This document shows, one piece after another, positions 37,834 to 49,674 of a DNA stretch of 64,000 nt. The notes under the pieces were generated by a model. That model searched no databases, was not told where the DNA came from, and worked only from the letters and a program-made list of their open reading frames with translations. This DNA is from Panonychus citri (Eukaryota; Arthropoda; Arachnida; Trombidiformes; Tetranychidae), in the NCBI RefSeq assembly GCF_014898815.1, contig NW_026515543.1, positions 3,906,001-3,970,000 of the forward strand. The letters are read 5' to 3'. The position numbers were made by a program, and so were the translations under genes. Each line of letters begins with the position of its first letter. Position 1 is the stretch's first letter.

Positions 37834-38106
37834 CACGTAAAATAACGCGTTTCAAGGTCATTTGAAGGCATTACCATAAAACAGTATGTGTGAAAACACT
37901 AGTATCAAAATTTCAGGCTCTTATGTCTTTAGGGTCAACTGTTATGATAAGTTTTGTTAATTAAAGAATCTCAGTACCTTTTTAATTAAACTGCAATATC
38001 TTCTAATTGACAGTTGCAACTAGCTTCAAAATCTTAACCCTTGATGAATAAGTGTGGAAAACATAGAATGACCATCAAATGACCTTGAAACACGTTATTT
38101 TACGTG
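37834..38106. mobile_element. MITE-like element with 32-bp terminal inverted repeats
   Basis: The left end 37834-37865 (CACGTAAAATAACGCGTTTC, then AAGGTCATTTGA) and the right end 38075-38106 are inverted copies with one mismatch in 32. The subterminal parts also pair loosely (TATGTGTGAAAACAC against GTGTGGAAAACATAG). Total length is 273 bases with no coding frame. I could not identify a clear target-site duplication. Confidence 0.65.
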
Positions 38107-38286
38107 GCCAATCCATTATGTTCCAACAGAATCAGGTAATTTTTTATAATTAAATCCATGAAAACATCTTCAATTTCCCAGTGGCTGGTCAATGTCTTTG
38201 GAAGTCTTTGGAATCTCTCAGGAATTTCATTATTCTTTTCTTCATGATAGGCACCGTATCTTTTGCATTCCATACAACGTTTTTGA

Positions 38287-38481
38287 CAATTAACGGACCT
38301 TTTGGTTTACCGCAATTACGTAAACTCAAATGTTGGTGACAATATCACACTTCTCAACCGAGCTATTGATGACATCCATTACTGGGGATATGCTTATGAC
38401 AATTATGGTCCACAAAATGTTGCTCCACACAATAATGCCCCTATTAATGATGGAAATGGTAACGTATTATTATTAGGTTAG
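38287..38481 (+). other. Open frame of unknown origin, possible exon remnant
   Basis: A frame without an ATG start encodes about 64 residues, including NITLLNRAIDDIHYWGYAYD, followed by an Asn/Pro-rich stretch and a stop at 38479-38481. The composition looks coding, but I recognise no family. It lies in the insertion zone and may be part of a transposed gene or element. Confidence 0.3.
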
Positions 38482-38884
38482 TCAATAAGTCTTTTACCTA
38501 ACCATGTTCTGTTTGAGATAGAGCTGTAATTTGAACGGCAAATTAATAAGCATAGACTATTTACTCAAAAATGAAGTTTTCATAAAAATCGAAAAAATCG
38601 TTTTATTTTGAGGTCGATTTAGGCCATAAACTGTGATTTCTAGAATAAATAAGTATCATGTTCGAGTTTTTCTTTCAGAATTTTATTTTTTTGGTTTACA
38701 TGAATTTCTGGTTTACGAGTATTCGAAATCTATGCCTAACATGAATTTTCTCTGTCAACTTTCCGAAATAATCGAGTACGAATCAAAAAAGTCAAAACTT
38801 CCAAAACTTTTGAGTTCAGTAGACTGATTTCTCCATGTAAAAATCTGCATTGAAAACTCCGTGATTTTTCATTCAAATTAATAT

Positions 38885-39845
38885 TCATCTTTTCATCTCT
38901 ATCAGGAGTGGACATTACGATGAAAATTTGATTTACCTTAATCACGATAAAAGCTCAACAAGTATTGATGAATGTGCTTCTTTTTGTTATTTTTACTTTT
39001 GATTAACTGTTAATCATGTTAATTCATGTTCATATTATCATCAACAGCTCATAATCATAATCATATATTATCAACATTATTTTTAAGTCACCATGAAAGA
39101 GGCTTAATCAATTAATCAGAACTTTGCTGCGAGTGATAACAAGTCGTATATTAAATTTATTTAATTGAGTAACTTGATTATAATCAACTTATCAACTTAA
39201 CAACAAATCTATAGATTTGTTTGCAAATCATGATAATACTAATTGTCATTTAGATTGAATCATGATTGTGTGTGTAAATTTTACGATTCAATTGATTTCC
39301 TCAAATGAAATTTGAATTTAATTTGCAATCTTATAATCAAATGAATTGGATACAATTTAAAGTATCAAACAAAAAAATGATTAGGATAACAATCAATGTA
39401 AACATCAATTGTTAGTTGATTAAAATTGTTAATATTCATCTCTGACTTGATTGTTAATCCTTGAAGGCAGAACTGTTTTTTTCTCAATCAAATCAAATCG
39501 TTTTAATCAGATTCAGACTAATTATCTTTTATCCAACATCCCATAATAACTAAATGTTATCAATTAACTTGGCAAACTAATTAACACTTTCTCGTATTTA
39601 ATTGTATTTGGATAAATTTGATTCTCAATTGTTGGTTGATTGATCTAAATAAAAAACTATTAACTTATTAAACACTTTTGGTGGATTTTTTTTACCTCAA
39701 TTACAATTCAATCAAATTATAAATAGTAAGTTAAACAACAACATTCACACTTGGAGTAAATAAACTATTAATTGTAGTTAATCAGAAACATCTAATCATC
39801 AAGTTAACAATCAAATAAACAAATACAATCATGATAAGAAAATGA
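38885..39845. repeat. Dispersed repeat, copy B
   Basis: Direct-orientation match to 28593-29547. Its last 75-80 bases are also found inverted near 48895-48980 as part of the clathrin 3' flank, so this copy lies next to or includes the parental clathrin flank. Confidence 0.9.
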
Positions 39846-40171
39846 TGTTTCTTTCAAACTAATCATGAGAATATCAAAACAATTAGCGATTGTAATTAAT
39901 TAGTTCAACCAGATTGTTTCCTTAGCCTCAGCAATCAACTAATAAACAAAAGTGAGCTTAGTTTAATGATTATTATTACACTAAATCGACAAGTATTCGT
40001 TAAGAGTACAAGTTGATTAGCTGAATGAACAAAACTCCGAAAAAATAAGAGGGAAGTAATTAAGAAGGTGGTTTATTGGTTGGTTGCTTGAGTGTTGTAG
40101 GTGGTTGGGTGTTTGGGTGGTTGGGTGGTGGTGATATAATTGAATTTGCTATATGTTAGCTAAAGTATAAA

Positions 40172-43100
40172 TTAAATTCCATATCCTTGGTAAGGATAAG
40201 CTCCTCCAACTGATCCTCCTGGATAAACTCCCGGTGGGACTCCGGGTACTACACCAGATATTCCGCCAGGTACAACACCGGGGGAAGATCCAATCATGCC
40301 TGGTGGTGCAGTTAACATTAATTGTGGTTCGGTTGCTAAATAGGTGAAAATGACAAATGACAGAGAAAAGGTTAATTAAGGGTTTTCATTAATTTAAATT
40401 GATTTCTCTTCTATTGAATATCCATGAAAAGAACCACTTACCGTAAACTAGTGAGCTCGATTCTTGAGCCGCAGTTTCCTCAAGTTTGGTATCGACTGTT
40501 TCTCTCAATTCATCAACTTTCGTGATATATTCACGCATCACATTGATGAAATAAGGCATAGCGTATTTCATGATATCATGTCTCCAAGCCAATTCCATGA
40601 CAACGTCGGGATGAAGGAGATCGTAACACTGGAAGAGACAAGCGGCAAAACAGTGATAATTTTTTCGCTCCAAGAACCAAAGAAGAAGATCTTCCGCCAC
40701 TTCGGGACTTTTCGATTCGGCCGCATATTCCATCGAATCTTTGTAGAGACCATCTTTTTTGCACAGTTCGACTGATTGTTTCCATCTGTTGTTACCCTTG
40801 TAAAGGTAAGCTGCAATCCGCCGGAATTCAATGAGTTCGTGTTTCTCCAATCTTTGGGCCAGAGAAATGTTATCGAAATTGTCAAAAGCGTCAATTGATG
40901 TTCGTAACCCTTGATAATCTTCTTCTTCGATAAGCAAACCATTCAAAGCTTCATTAATTGCTTTGTTGTTTAAACTTTGAACCGATCGTAGGTAGGCTTT
41001 AACCAGAGATAACTGATTAACTTTAGTGAAAAAGTTAACTGCTCGAGTGTGATCCATTCGTGGAGCCAAAATGAGTAATAAATCGTTCAATAACATTGGC
41101 TTGTAATCAAGGTAAAATTGGATAGCTTTGTAATAAAGCTCGATATTGGCTACTTTTGTAATCATTTCTTTAAAGTGACCCTCTCTCCAGGCTTCAGTTG
41201 GATGGGTCATCATGGTAATCACCGCATTGTCAAATTCTTCATACTTATCATAAAGGAAAACCAATTCAGACCAAAGGTGGGCTTGTTCAGCGGCTTTCAA
41301 TACTTTTGGAATATTAACTCGAGACCAGAACAGTTCAAGATGCTCTTTCATTTTGGAAGGTTTATATTTGGAATAAAGAATTGCTAACTCGGTAAACATT
41401 CCCATGTGAGCGCGTTCAAGACCTGCAACAAGTGGAAATATTGAAAAATAAAGAATTAAGATTAATTATCATAATCATCAAACAATCAAACAACTTGCAA
41501 GTCCTTACCTAAAGCAGCTTCAAGTAGACTGATCAGCTCTTCAAAATAACCTCTACTTTGATAGTAATTGATCAAATCTTCCAATTCATCGGCATGAACA
41601 ACAATATGTAATCCACACATTTGCGCTAATCGGAATTCCTCATTATCAACACAAGCGAAACAAACTTCTTTCCAGGTTCGTGTCGAGTTTGCCTTACGTG
41701 CTGAATCAACGGCACCCTGGAACTCTTTTAGATGAACTAAGGTGATAGCAAGTCGGCCAAAGTTGGAAACGTTGTTGTATAAAAGTTTAGCCGCATCAAA
41801 GAGACCATCGTCGAAACATCGGTCACCAACTCGGGAAATATCAGCATGATTGGGAGCTGAGATAAACTCTTCTAAATCGGCAAGTCGCCCTGTTTTAGCG
41901 TAAGCATAAAGTAGTTCAGATTCGATCGATGAGTCCCGAGCCCTTTTCCGTGCCATTTGAAGGTAACGAACAAGATCCTCCCATTGGTCAAGTTTATGGG
42001 CTGTTGAAACAACGTCCATGTAAGATGAAGGATCGCCGGCTTTAATGAAAGAATCTATTGCTTCCTTTACCAATCCTTCGTTTAATTGGGCTGAAGCAAG
42101 TTGACTCCAGACACCCGGTTCATTACATCGCTCGGCAAATTCGTAGGCTCGATCGAGATTTTTGATATGTTCGATGAGAACCTGAATAGCTGATGTGTTG
42201 ACATCAAATTTCTTGAAAATGGCAAACGCTTCTTCATAAAGTTCCGAGCTTATTGCAATGTTGGCTATGTCAGGGGCATCGTAATTATCCAATCTATTAA
42301 TGTACTCCATAACTCGAGTTCGATCAGCTTTGATTGCTGTTAAAATCAACAGGTTTTGTAGATTACGGTGGTCAGAGAAGGCTGAATTGTCCAGAACAAT
42401 TTTCTCAAGAAGTTCAATCAATTCATTGGGCAGATCGGCTGTCATGAAAGCTTTAACAGTAACTGAAATGTCTTCAGGATCTTGGGTTTCACTAAGAGCA
42501 GTTTGAACCACCTGATCAATCAATTGTCTTCGGAATGGATTTGATTCGACTAAAACTTGTGCCCATAGTTCAGCATCTCTCCTTTTAACTAGATAACGAG
42601 CCTCACTTTTGAACAATGAGTTCTCATTACAAACATTAATCAATTCCATGTCACATTGACCCCGTTCATAAGATACACAGGCCAAGTGAGGATTACGCTT
42701 CTCACAATATTTACCAACCACCTTTGAATCGTAAAATTGATTTTCTTTCAAGAATCTTTCTGGATTATTGTTGGAATCTATGTAAATCTTTGCCAAAGCA
42801 TTGTGAGTTGCTGATTCAGTGCAACCTTCATGAACTCTCAGTTCAAGCCATGGAAGTAACAACTTGAGACGATTTCGTTTCTCCACTTCTTCCACCAACT
42901 CATCGGTTGAAAATTGTCCTTTAACAACCATAATCAATTGTTTAATAACATCTTCGGAACAGTCAACGTCTAATAGACCACCAATCACAACAGGTAGTCG
43001 AGAAGGGTTCACCTTTTGCACGTAAATTTCAATATACTTTTGAAGATTGTTCCGGTAAAGATAAAGAACCAAGTCATGGACAAAGTCGAAACGGTCACAA

Positions 43101-46100
43101 ACAATAATAAGGGGAAGTTGATCGGTAAGCTTGGCCTCTTTGAGGAAATTTTTAACTCGTTCAGCATTGTAACAATTACTTTCTCGACAGATCCGTTCAA
43201 CTTCTTTGATTTGACCAGTTTTGCATGCAGCTTGAATATACTTGAAATGGACTTCGGGATCTTGTGAAAAATTAACTATAGAGCCAAGGAAGTAAAATAG
43301 ACCTTCATAGCTCTTGAATGACTCGAAAAGTTCAATAAGAGCAGTGGTGTTGAGTTGTTCGTGATACTTGGTGGCCACCTGAACAGTTATTTGAAGATTT
43401 TGTCGAATATTGTGTTGTAACATGGCTTTAAGGCATTCGATGGAATCTTCAACGGAAAGACTTCCAAAGTAATTGACCAGCCATTCGGGATTCAAAAGAT
43501 GAGAGTGAACGATAGCACGTTTGATGTCGTACAAATCGGAATAATGTTCCAAGGCTCTTTGTAAAAGACCTGCTTTCTCACAAAGCTGAGCGATGTGAGC
43601 ACGATCATAATGAGTAAAAACACCATTGCCCAAAATTGCATCAGCAACTTGAGGAGCTGTAATTAAGTTCATCTCTAAAAGACGAGTTTGAAGTGGTGCC
43701 TCTTCAGGTCGATTGTGTTTCAGAGCCTCAAGAAGGAAAACAGTACATGGTTGAACCAAGTTGGATTCCATGAAAACATCAACAATTTGATTAATATCAG
43801 CCAGTGGTTCTTCATCTTGGACCAACATTTGAGCAAAAGCTGCTCCTTGATCAGGATTGGTTCTCATCACTTGTCTCAACAAGCTTGTATAATCAGGGGT
43901 GTAACCAACTTTTTTTGCATACAAAACAATCTTTTGAAACTGTCCCGTTTCAGCGAAACACTGGATCACCTTATTGGGAACATTAGCTCGCAAGTAAACG
44001 GAAAGAGCTAGAGTTGGATCAACGGCTTTAACCAAATCACCGAGTTCTTCACTACATTCAAGCTAAATTAAACAAAAGCACAGACAAAGATTAGAAATTA
44101 GAAGGTCAAAGACACTTGTTTCGTATTCATACCTTATCATCTTTAAGCCATTTCTCTAATAGCTGCTTACGACCTTGTTGCAACACAGGTCGACACAACT
44201 CAAGTGATTCAAATTTGTTCAGTTGAAAATGATCTAATAGAATACCAAAGTATTGAAGTAAAGGTGACGTTTGACCGGGTTGGGTGGGCACTTGCTGAAA
44301 CCGACGTATAGTATCAGGTGTGCGTAGGATACCTTTGGGTGCACTTGCAGCAGCTTTAGCTGCTTCTGTGTATTGACCATTAGTGAAGAGCGTGTTAAAT
44401 TTGCGAATAAACAGTTCTTCAGCACCGGGAAGATTGTTTCTAGCCGCTATTCTAAGAGCAAGATCTGGATTAGCCAATGTAGTTGTGATATATGGAATGA
44501 TGGAATCCTCATCAACACAAACCGAAAGTACTTGACCTTTTCGGTTAACACCAATAATACCACTTGTGGGTTCATAAGGAGCGGTCACGAATATGGTCTC
44601 ACCACTGATTCGATTCATGTAGATACAAGTACCTGTTTCAATATCATATAAATGAGTGTAACCGAATTTGGTTATCAAATAGATGATATCATATTTGGTG
44701 GAAACTTGCATGGCCACTGGGAAATCGTTTTGTGCTTCTGCTGGAAAGAAAACATCAACGGCTTTCTTGGGATATGGTTGATTACCAGCAGGTGGTTGAC
44801 CAACTTCAATAATATGAAGCTAAAAATAACCAATTACCAAGCAAAAGGAGATCAAAGTAAAAAAAAGTAGGGCGTCATTAATAGGGAGAATTCATATGAA
44901 AACGAAAATAATCGATAAGATGAAATAAGTAGATAGAAGATTATTCAAAAAAAATACATGATTTAAAAAGGACAAAGTTCATTAATAAAATAAACGATAA
45001 TAATACCTTTCCACCGGTAGCAGTTCTTGCAGCAAAACAGAAAAGGGTTGAGACTTCTGAGTTTCCATCCATCTTAAAGGTGGAAAAGGCTGCAGCGTGA
45101 CCCTCAATGGGTTGGCTGACTTTACGTTCTGTGGAGTATAATTGCATGGCTCCGACAACACGACCTTGCTGTTGGTTATATAAGAGCAGAGAGATGATTA
45201 GACAATAAAATATTGTTCATTAATGGAACCGCGATTTACTATTACATACCGCTGCTGAAATTCCAATCAAAAGTAGCCATTGGACCCTATGATCAGTTCT
45301 GTAATTGATTATTTGACAGCCCGTAAGGGAAGCATGGCGATCGAACATTTTAACAGGTTGTGAGTCACCTTCCATACTCCAATGATAAACAGCGGTCTCA
45401 GTGACAAGGGCAATTGTATTTACATTAATCCATTTCCAGAAGACAACGTCCTCTGTCATAGTGTGTGCCTTCATTTTAGATTTCATTTCAATATTAAATA
45501 TTTGAAGGGTTCTCATGGCTTTCAAAGCAATCACTTTAGATGCTGGATTCATGATGGCTGAATCAGCAGAAATGGGACGACGAATGGGTGTCGTAGGATT
45601 GGACATGTCAATGATGACCACCTGAGCAGAATCGCCCACTTTTTCTCGGACACAGATAAATTTGTCCGATTCCATGGTAAGAGTGTTGAATGTGATATTG
45701 GCTGCATTGATACCAATAGCTGTGAGCTATTTATTGAGAGAAATAGGTTGATTTTTTTCCACGAAACCAAAAAGTAAACCATCATAGAGGAGTAAAAAGA
45801 GAGAGAGAGGAAGAGAGAGAGAGAGAAAGAGAAAAGAAAGAGAATAACGTTAGTAACAAAATTATTATCAAGGTAGATTCATGATGTATCAAGGGGCGTT
45901 AAGTTTTATCAATTATCGTCAATAGACGAAAATCAAAAATGGAAATCAATTATGTGAAAACCGGTAAACTAAAAACCACCATCAGCAGGAAGGGGAGTAG
46001 AAGACTTCCTGTGTGAAAGTGTGCGTGTAACTGCGTCTCTACTTTTCTTTCTCATTCACTGTTTTTTTACCTAATCAAGTCGCAAGAAAATACAATTGAC

Positions 46101-46209
46101 TGGTATTGAGCTGAAAATGATTAAAATAAGAAATTGGAAAAATATGGTAGAGAAATGAAATTACTACCTGAAGATGCTCCTGAAACTTGATTGGTAGTGA
46201 CTGAGCCAT
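40172..46209 (-). CDS. CLTC: Clathrin heavy chain, seven exons, intact
   Basis: Exons are 46209-46168, 45726-45250, 45168-45007, 44819-44133, 44062-41509, 41422-40442 and 40335-40172. All splice sites are GT-AG and all joins are in frame, giving 1688 residues (human 1675). It begins MAQSLPIKFQEHLQ. It carries the seven-bladed N-terminal domain (MESDKFICVREKVG, NRISGETIFVTAP), the linker, the repeated leg helices (LTDQLPLIIVCDRFDF, GGLLDVDCSEDVI) and the trimerisation region (RWKQSVELCKKDG, AWRHDIMKYAMPYF). After QLMLTA, the motif linked to Hsc70-driven uncoating, the tail is a Pro-Gly-Val-rich string ending QGYGI, unlike the vertebrate end. Clathrin triskelia coat endocytic and trans-Golgi vesicles. 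The 3' untranslated region has a GGTTGGGTG repeat near 40080-40135. This is the functional copy; a broken one lies at 47068-48570. Confidence 0.98.
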
Positions 46210-47067
46210 GGAGATGCTGGAATGATGATGGCGATGAGAAAGAGAGGATAAGATGTAGAATGATAATACAAATGGAAAAAGAAATGGAAAGAGAAAAAGG
46301 AAGAGGAAAGAGTGCACAAGATTTAGCAGAACTTAAATGAGAAACAACAAAATTAAGTGTCTGCGAAATTAAATCAACAAAATAAATATGTAAAAAAAAT
46401 CAGAAAATGAAATTAACTCAGTGAGAATCAAATGATTTATTCACAATCACATTAATCGATTTAAATCTAAAGTGACAGATTTTTTTTTGAAAAAAAAGAA
46501 AAAGACAGCGAAGAATAAAAGAAGACAGAGAAAAAGAAAGAGAAAAAAAGAGACACAATCGATTCAACAGGTTTCGATCGATCCAATCGATCTTTTCTCC
46601 GATTCTCTCAATTCGCTTGCAGAATCATCGAGTCACCTTCATGTCTCAATAACAGAGATGTTTTCAGTGCCATCTATTGTCTCACCTAAACAAATTCTAA
46701 TCTATTGTTTTTTTTTCTTTGTGACAATAATTGATAATTGCGTTGATTAATAATGCAAGAGAATGAAAGAGGTGTTATAATTGATGAGGTTTTCTATTAA
46801 TCTGTACGAGATGAAAGAGATGAAAGAGATAGGGAGCGAGAGAGAGAAGAAAGAAAGAGAGAGAAACACCTTTTTTGTCTGTTCTTAGTGAAATGCCGGT
46901 AACCAACATGTTCGCCATCTAATTTGTGGATTTTACATTAAACTTGTGTTACATCATTTGGATTTCGTCTTGGGTGATTAACGAAATGATTAGCAATCAA
47001 TATTCTCACAGATTAACTTTTATTATCAATGAGAAAAACTCTTATATAAAAAAAGGATCAACCACCT
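46210..47067. promoter_or_regulatory. Clathrin upstream region and inversion spacer
   Basis: It contains the clathrin promoter and leader (minus strand; purine runs on the plus strand at 46250-46320 and 46480-46560) and a GA-rich block near 46820-46870. The right end abuts the inverted clathrin fragment at about 47068. No coding sequence is supported. Confidence 0.45.
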
Positions 47068-48570
47068 GTCAACCCAACTCGGTGAAACATCACCATTACT
47101 TCAATACTTTGGTATTCTATTGGATTATTTTCAACTGAACAAATTTGAATCACTTGAGTTGTGTTGACTTGTGTTGCAACAAGGTCGTAAGCAGTTATTA
47201 GAGAAATGGCTTAAAGATGATAAGGTATAAATATGACATAAAAATCTTTGACCTTCTAATTTCTAATCTTTGTCTATGCTTTTGTTTTTATTCGATCAAC
47301 TTTCCCTTATTATTGTTTGTGACCGTTTCGACTTTGTCCATGACTTGGTTCTTTATATTTACCGGAACAATCTTCAAAAGTATATTGAAATTTACGTGCA
47401 AAAGGTGAATCCTTCTCGACTACCTGTTGTGATTGGTGGTCTATTAGACGTTGATTGTTCCGAAGATGTTATTAAACAATTAATTATGGTTGTTAAAGGA
47501 CAATTTTCAACCGATGAGTTGGTGGAAGAAGTTGAGAAACGGAATCGTCTCAAGTTGAAGCCTGGAGAGAGGGTCACTTTAAAGAAATGATTACAAAAGT
47601 AGCCAATATCGAGCTTTATTACAAAGCTATCCAATTTTACCTTGATTACAAGCCAATGTTATTGAACGATTTATTACTCATTTTGGCTCCACGAATGGAT
47701 CACACTCGAGCAGTTAACTTTTTCACTAAAGTTAATCAGTTATCTCTGGTTAAAGCCTACCTACGATCGGTTCAAAGTTTAAACAACAAAGCAATTAATG
47801 AAGCTTTGAATGGTTTGCTTATCGAAGAAGAAGATTATCAAGGGTTACGAACATCAATTGACGCTTTTGACAATTTCGATAACATTTCTCTGGCCCAAAG
47901 ATTGGAGAAACACGAACTCATTGAATTCCGGCGGATTGCAGCTTACCTTTACAAGGGTAACAACAGATGGAAACAATCAGTCGAACTGTGCAAAAAAGAT
48001 GGTCTCTACAAAGATTCGATGGAATATGCGGCCGAATCGAAAAGTCCCGAAGTGGCGGAAGATCTTCTTTGGTTCTTGGAGCGAAAAAATTATCACTGTT
48101 TTGCCGCTTGTCTCTTCCAGTGTTACGATCTCCTTCATCCCGACGTTGTCATGGAATTGGCTTGGAGACATGATATCATGAAATACGCTATGCCTTATTT
48201 CATCAATGTGATGCGTGAATACATCACGAAAGTTGATGAATTGAGAGAAACAGTCGATACCAAACTTGAGGAAACTGCGGCTCAAGAATCGAGCTCACTA
48301 GTTTACGGTAAGTGGTTCTTTTCATGGATATTCAAGAGAAGTGAAATCAATTTAAATTAATGGAAACCCTTAATTAACCTTTTCTCTGTCATTTTCACCT
48401 GTTTAGCAACCGAACCACAATTAATGTTAACTGCACCACCAGGCATGATTGGATCTTCCCCCGGTGTTGTACCTGGCGGAATATCTGGTGTAGTACCCGG
48501 AGTCCCACCGGGAGTTTATCCAGGAGGATCAGTTGGAGGAGCTTATCCTTACCAAGGATATGGAATTTAA
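47068..48570 (+). pseudogene. CLTC: Clathrin heavy chain pseudogene, internally deleted
   Basis: An inverted, truncated copy of the gene at 40172-46209. It contains the end of exon 4 (47068-47224), about 70 bases of intron 4, a piece of exon 5 (about 47297-47555), most of exon 6 (about 47556-48307), intron 6 and exon 7 (48407-48570). Two deletions removed the rest of exon 5, intron 5 and the start of exon 6. The junctions are after TTTTTATTC and after CTCAAGTTG, the latter shifting the frame into a stop at 47588. Exon 6 has lost one Leu codon (DLLW instead of DLLLW). No promoter or N-terminal domain remains. Introns are kept, so it arose by genomic duplication. Confidence 0.92.
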
Positions 48571-49674
48571 TTTATACTTTAGCTAACATATAGCAAATTC
48601 AATTATATCACCACCACCCAACCACCCAACCACCCAACCACCTACAACACTCAAGCAACCAACCAATAAACCACCTTCTTAATTACTTCCCTCTTATTTT
48701 TTCGGAGTTTTGTTCATTCAGCTAATCAACTTGTACTCTTAACGAATACTTGTCGATTTAGTGTAATAATAATCATTAAACTAAGCTCACTTTTGTTTAT
48801 TAGTTGATTGCTGAGGCTAAGGAAACAATCTGGTTGAACTAATTAATTACAATCACTAATTGTTTTAATATTCTCATGATTAGTTTGAAAGAAACATCAT
48901 TTTCTTATCATGATTGTATTTGTTTATTTGATTGTTAACTTGATGATTAGAAGATGTTTCTGATTAACTACAATTAACAGCTTATTGATTCCATGATAAT
49001 TGATTTACAAGAATTTGTTTTGACCTCGAGGATTTGAAAATCTCGAATTGAGTAATTTAGCTTTTTCCATGATCGATTTAGTTTGTTTCGAATCTAATTG
49101 CCTCAGTTTCAAATCTTCCTCTGGATTGAAATCAAATAATTGACGAGTTGGTGCTTCATCTTTTTCTTTTTTCTATTGATCGAAAGAGAAAAAATAGAGA
49201 AATTAAAAATCACGAAAAGAAAGTAGATTCAAATTTGTGCCTGATTACCTTGTGTTTCATTTTCTTCTTGTGAAGATCAACCAATGCTTCGGGTCTGGTT
49301 GTTTTCTAAGAGATTCAAACAATTTAGAAAGGATTAGATGATTGAATTAGGTTCGGTCGTTACTGAAAAACTTACATTAAATTCATCAACTGCCTTATCT
49401 AATTCGTTATCATGATCGACTGGAGTGATTTCTTTGATGGAAACTGGTTTGGAAGAAAAACTTGTCATGGATTTGCCGAAGCCTAATTTATGAGCGACTG
49501 AACTATTTTCGGGCAAACGTGCGATCCATTCTTCCCTTTGAGGGCCTTTCGATCCTGATGCAACTTGCTGAGATTTAGAATGACGACTTTCTTCGACTTC
49601 AATAAAATTTCCACTTGGTGGTAGTGGTCCGATTGTAAATTCGTCATCTTCATCATTACTACTCTCATCACAAG
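47068..49674. repeat. Right arm of the clathrin/GPALPP1 inverted duplication
   Basis: It comprises the clathrin fragment (47068-48570), the shared 3' flank (to about 48980) and the 3' part of GPALPP1 shared with the left arm (49222-49674). The part from 48981 to 49221 (GPALPP1 exon 3 and part of intron 2) has no partner left in the left arm. Identity to the left arm varies: lowest in the exon-4 piece, near-identical in exons 6-7. Confidence 0.9.

Larger units (their letters stand above)
37697..38884. other. Insertion zone of unknown origin in the left arm
   Basis: In the other arm the GPALPP1 intron 2 runs straight into exon 3. Here that sequence is replaced by about 1.2 kb of unrelated DNA plus repeat copy B. 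It contains a MITE-like inverted-repeat element and a short open frame (both listed). It has fewer of the TTAATTGTT words seen in other spacers, suggesting a separate origin. Confidence 0.6.
37250..44289. repeat. Left arm of the clathrin/GPALPP1 inverted duplication
   Basis: Segments shared in inverted orientation with 47068-49674: the GPALPP1 fragment (37250-37696), the clathrin 3' flank and exon 7 (about 39765-40335), intron 6 and exon 6 (to about 41195), part of exon 5 (about 42862-43120) and the end of exon 4 with intron 4 (about 44065-44289). Left-only DNA is the insertion at 37697-39764 and the clathrin parts deleted from the right arm. Confidence 0.9.

Noticed and set aside
37697..38884. 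Possible viral or integrase-type insertion
   Set aside because: No polymerase, integrase or transposase motif could be read; only short inverted repeats and one small open frame are visible.
38660..38945. Open frames on both strands in the insertion zone
   Set aside because: They overlap on opposite strands, lack splice or promoter context and cross the edge of repeat copy B.
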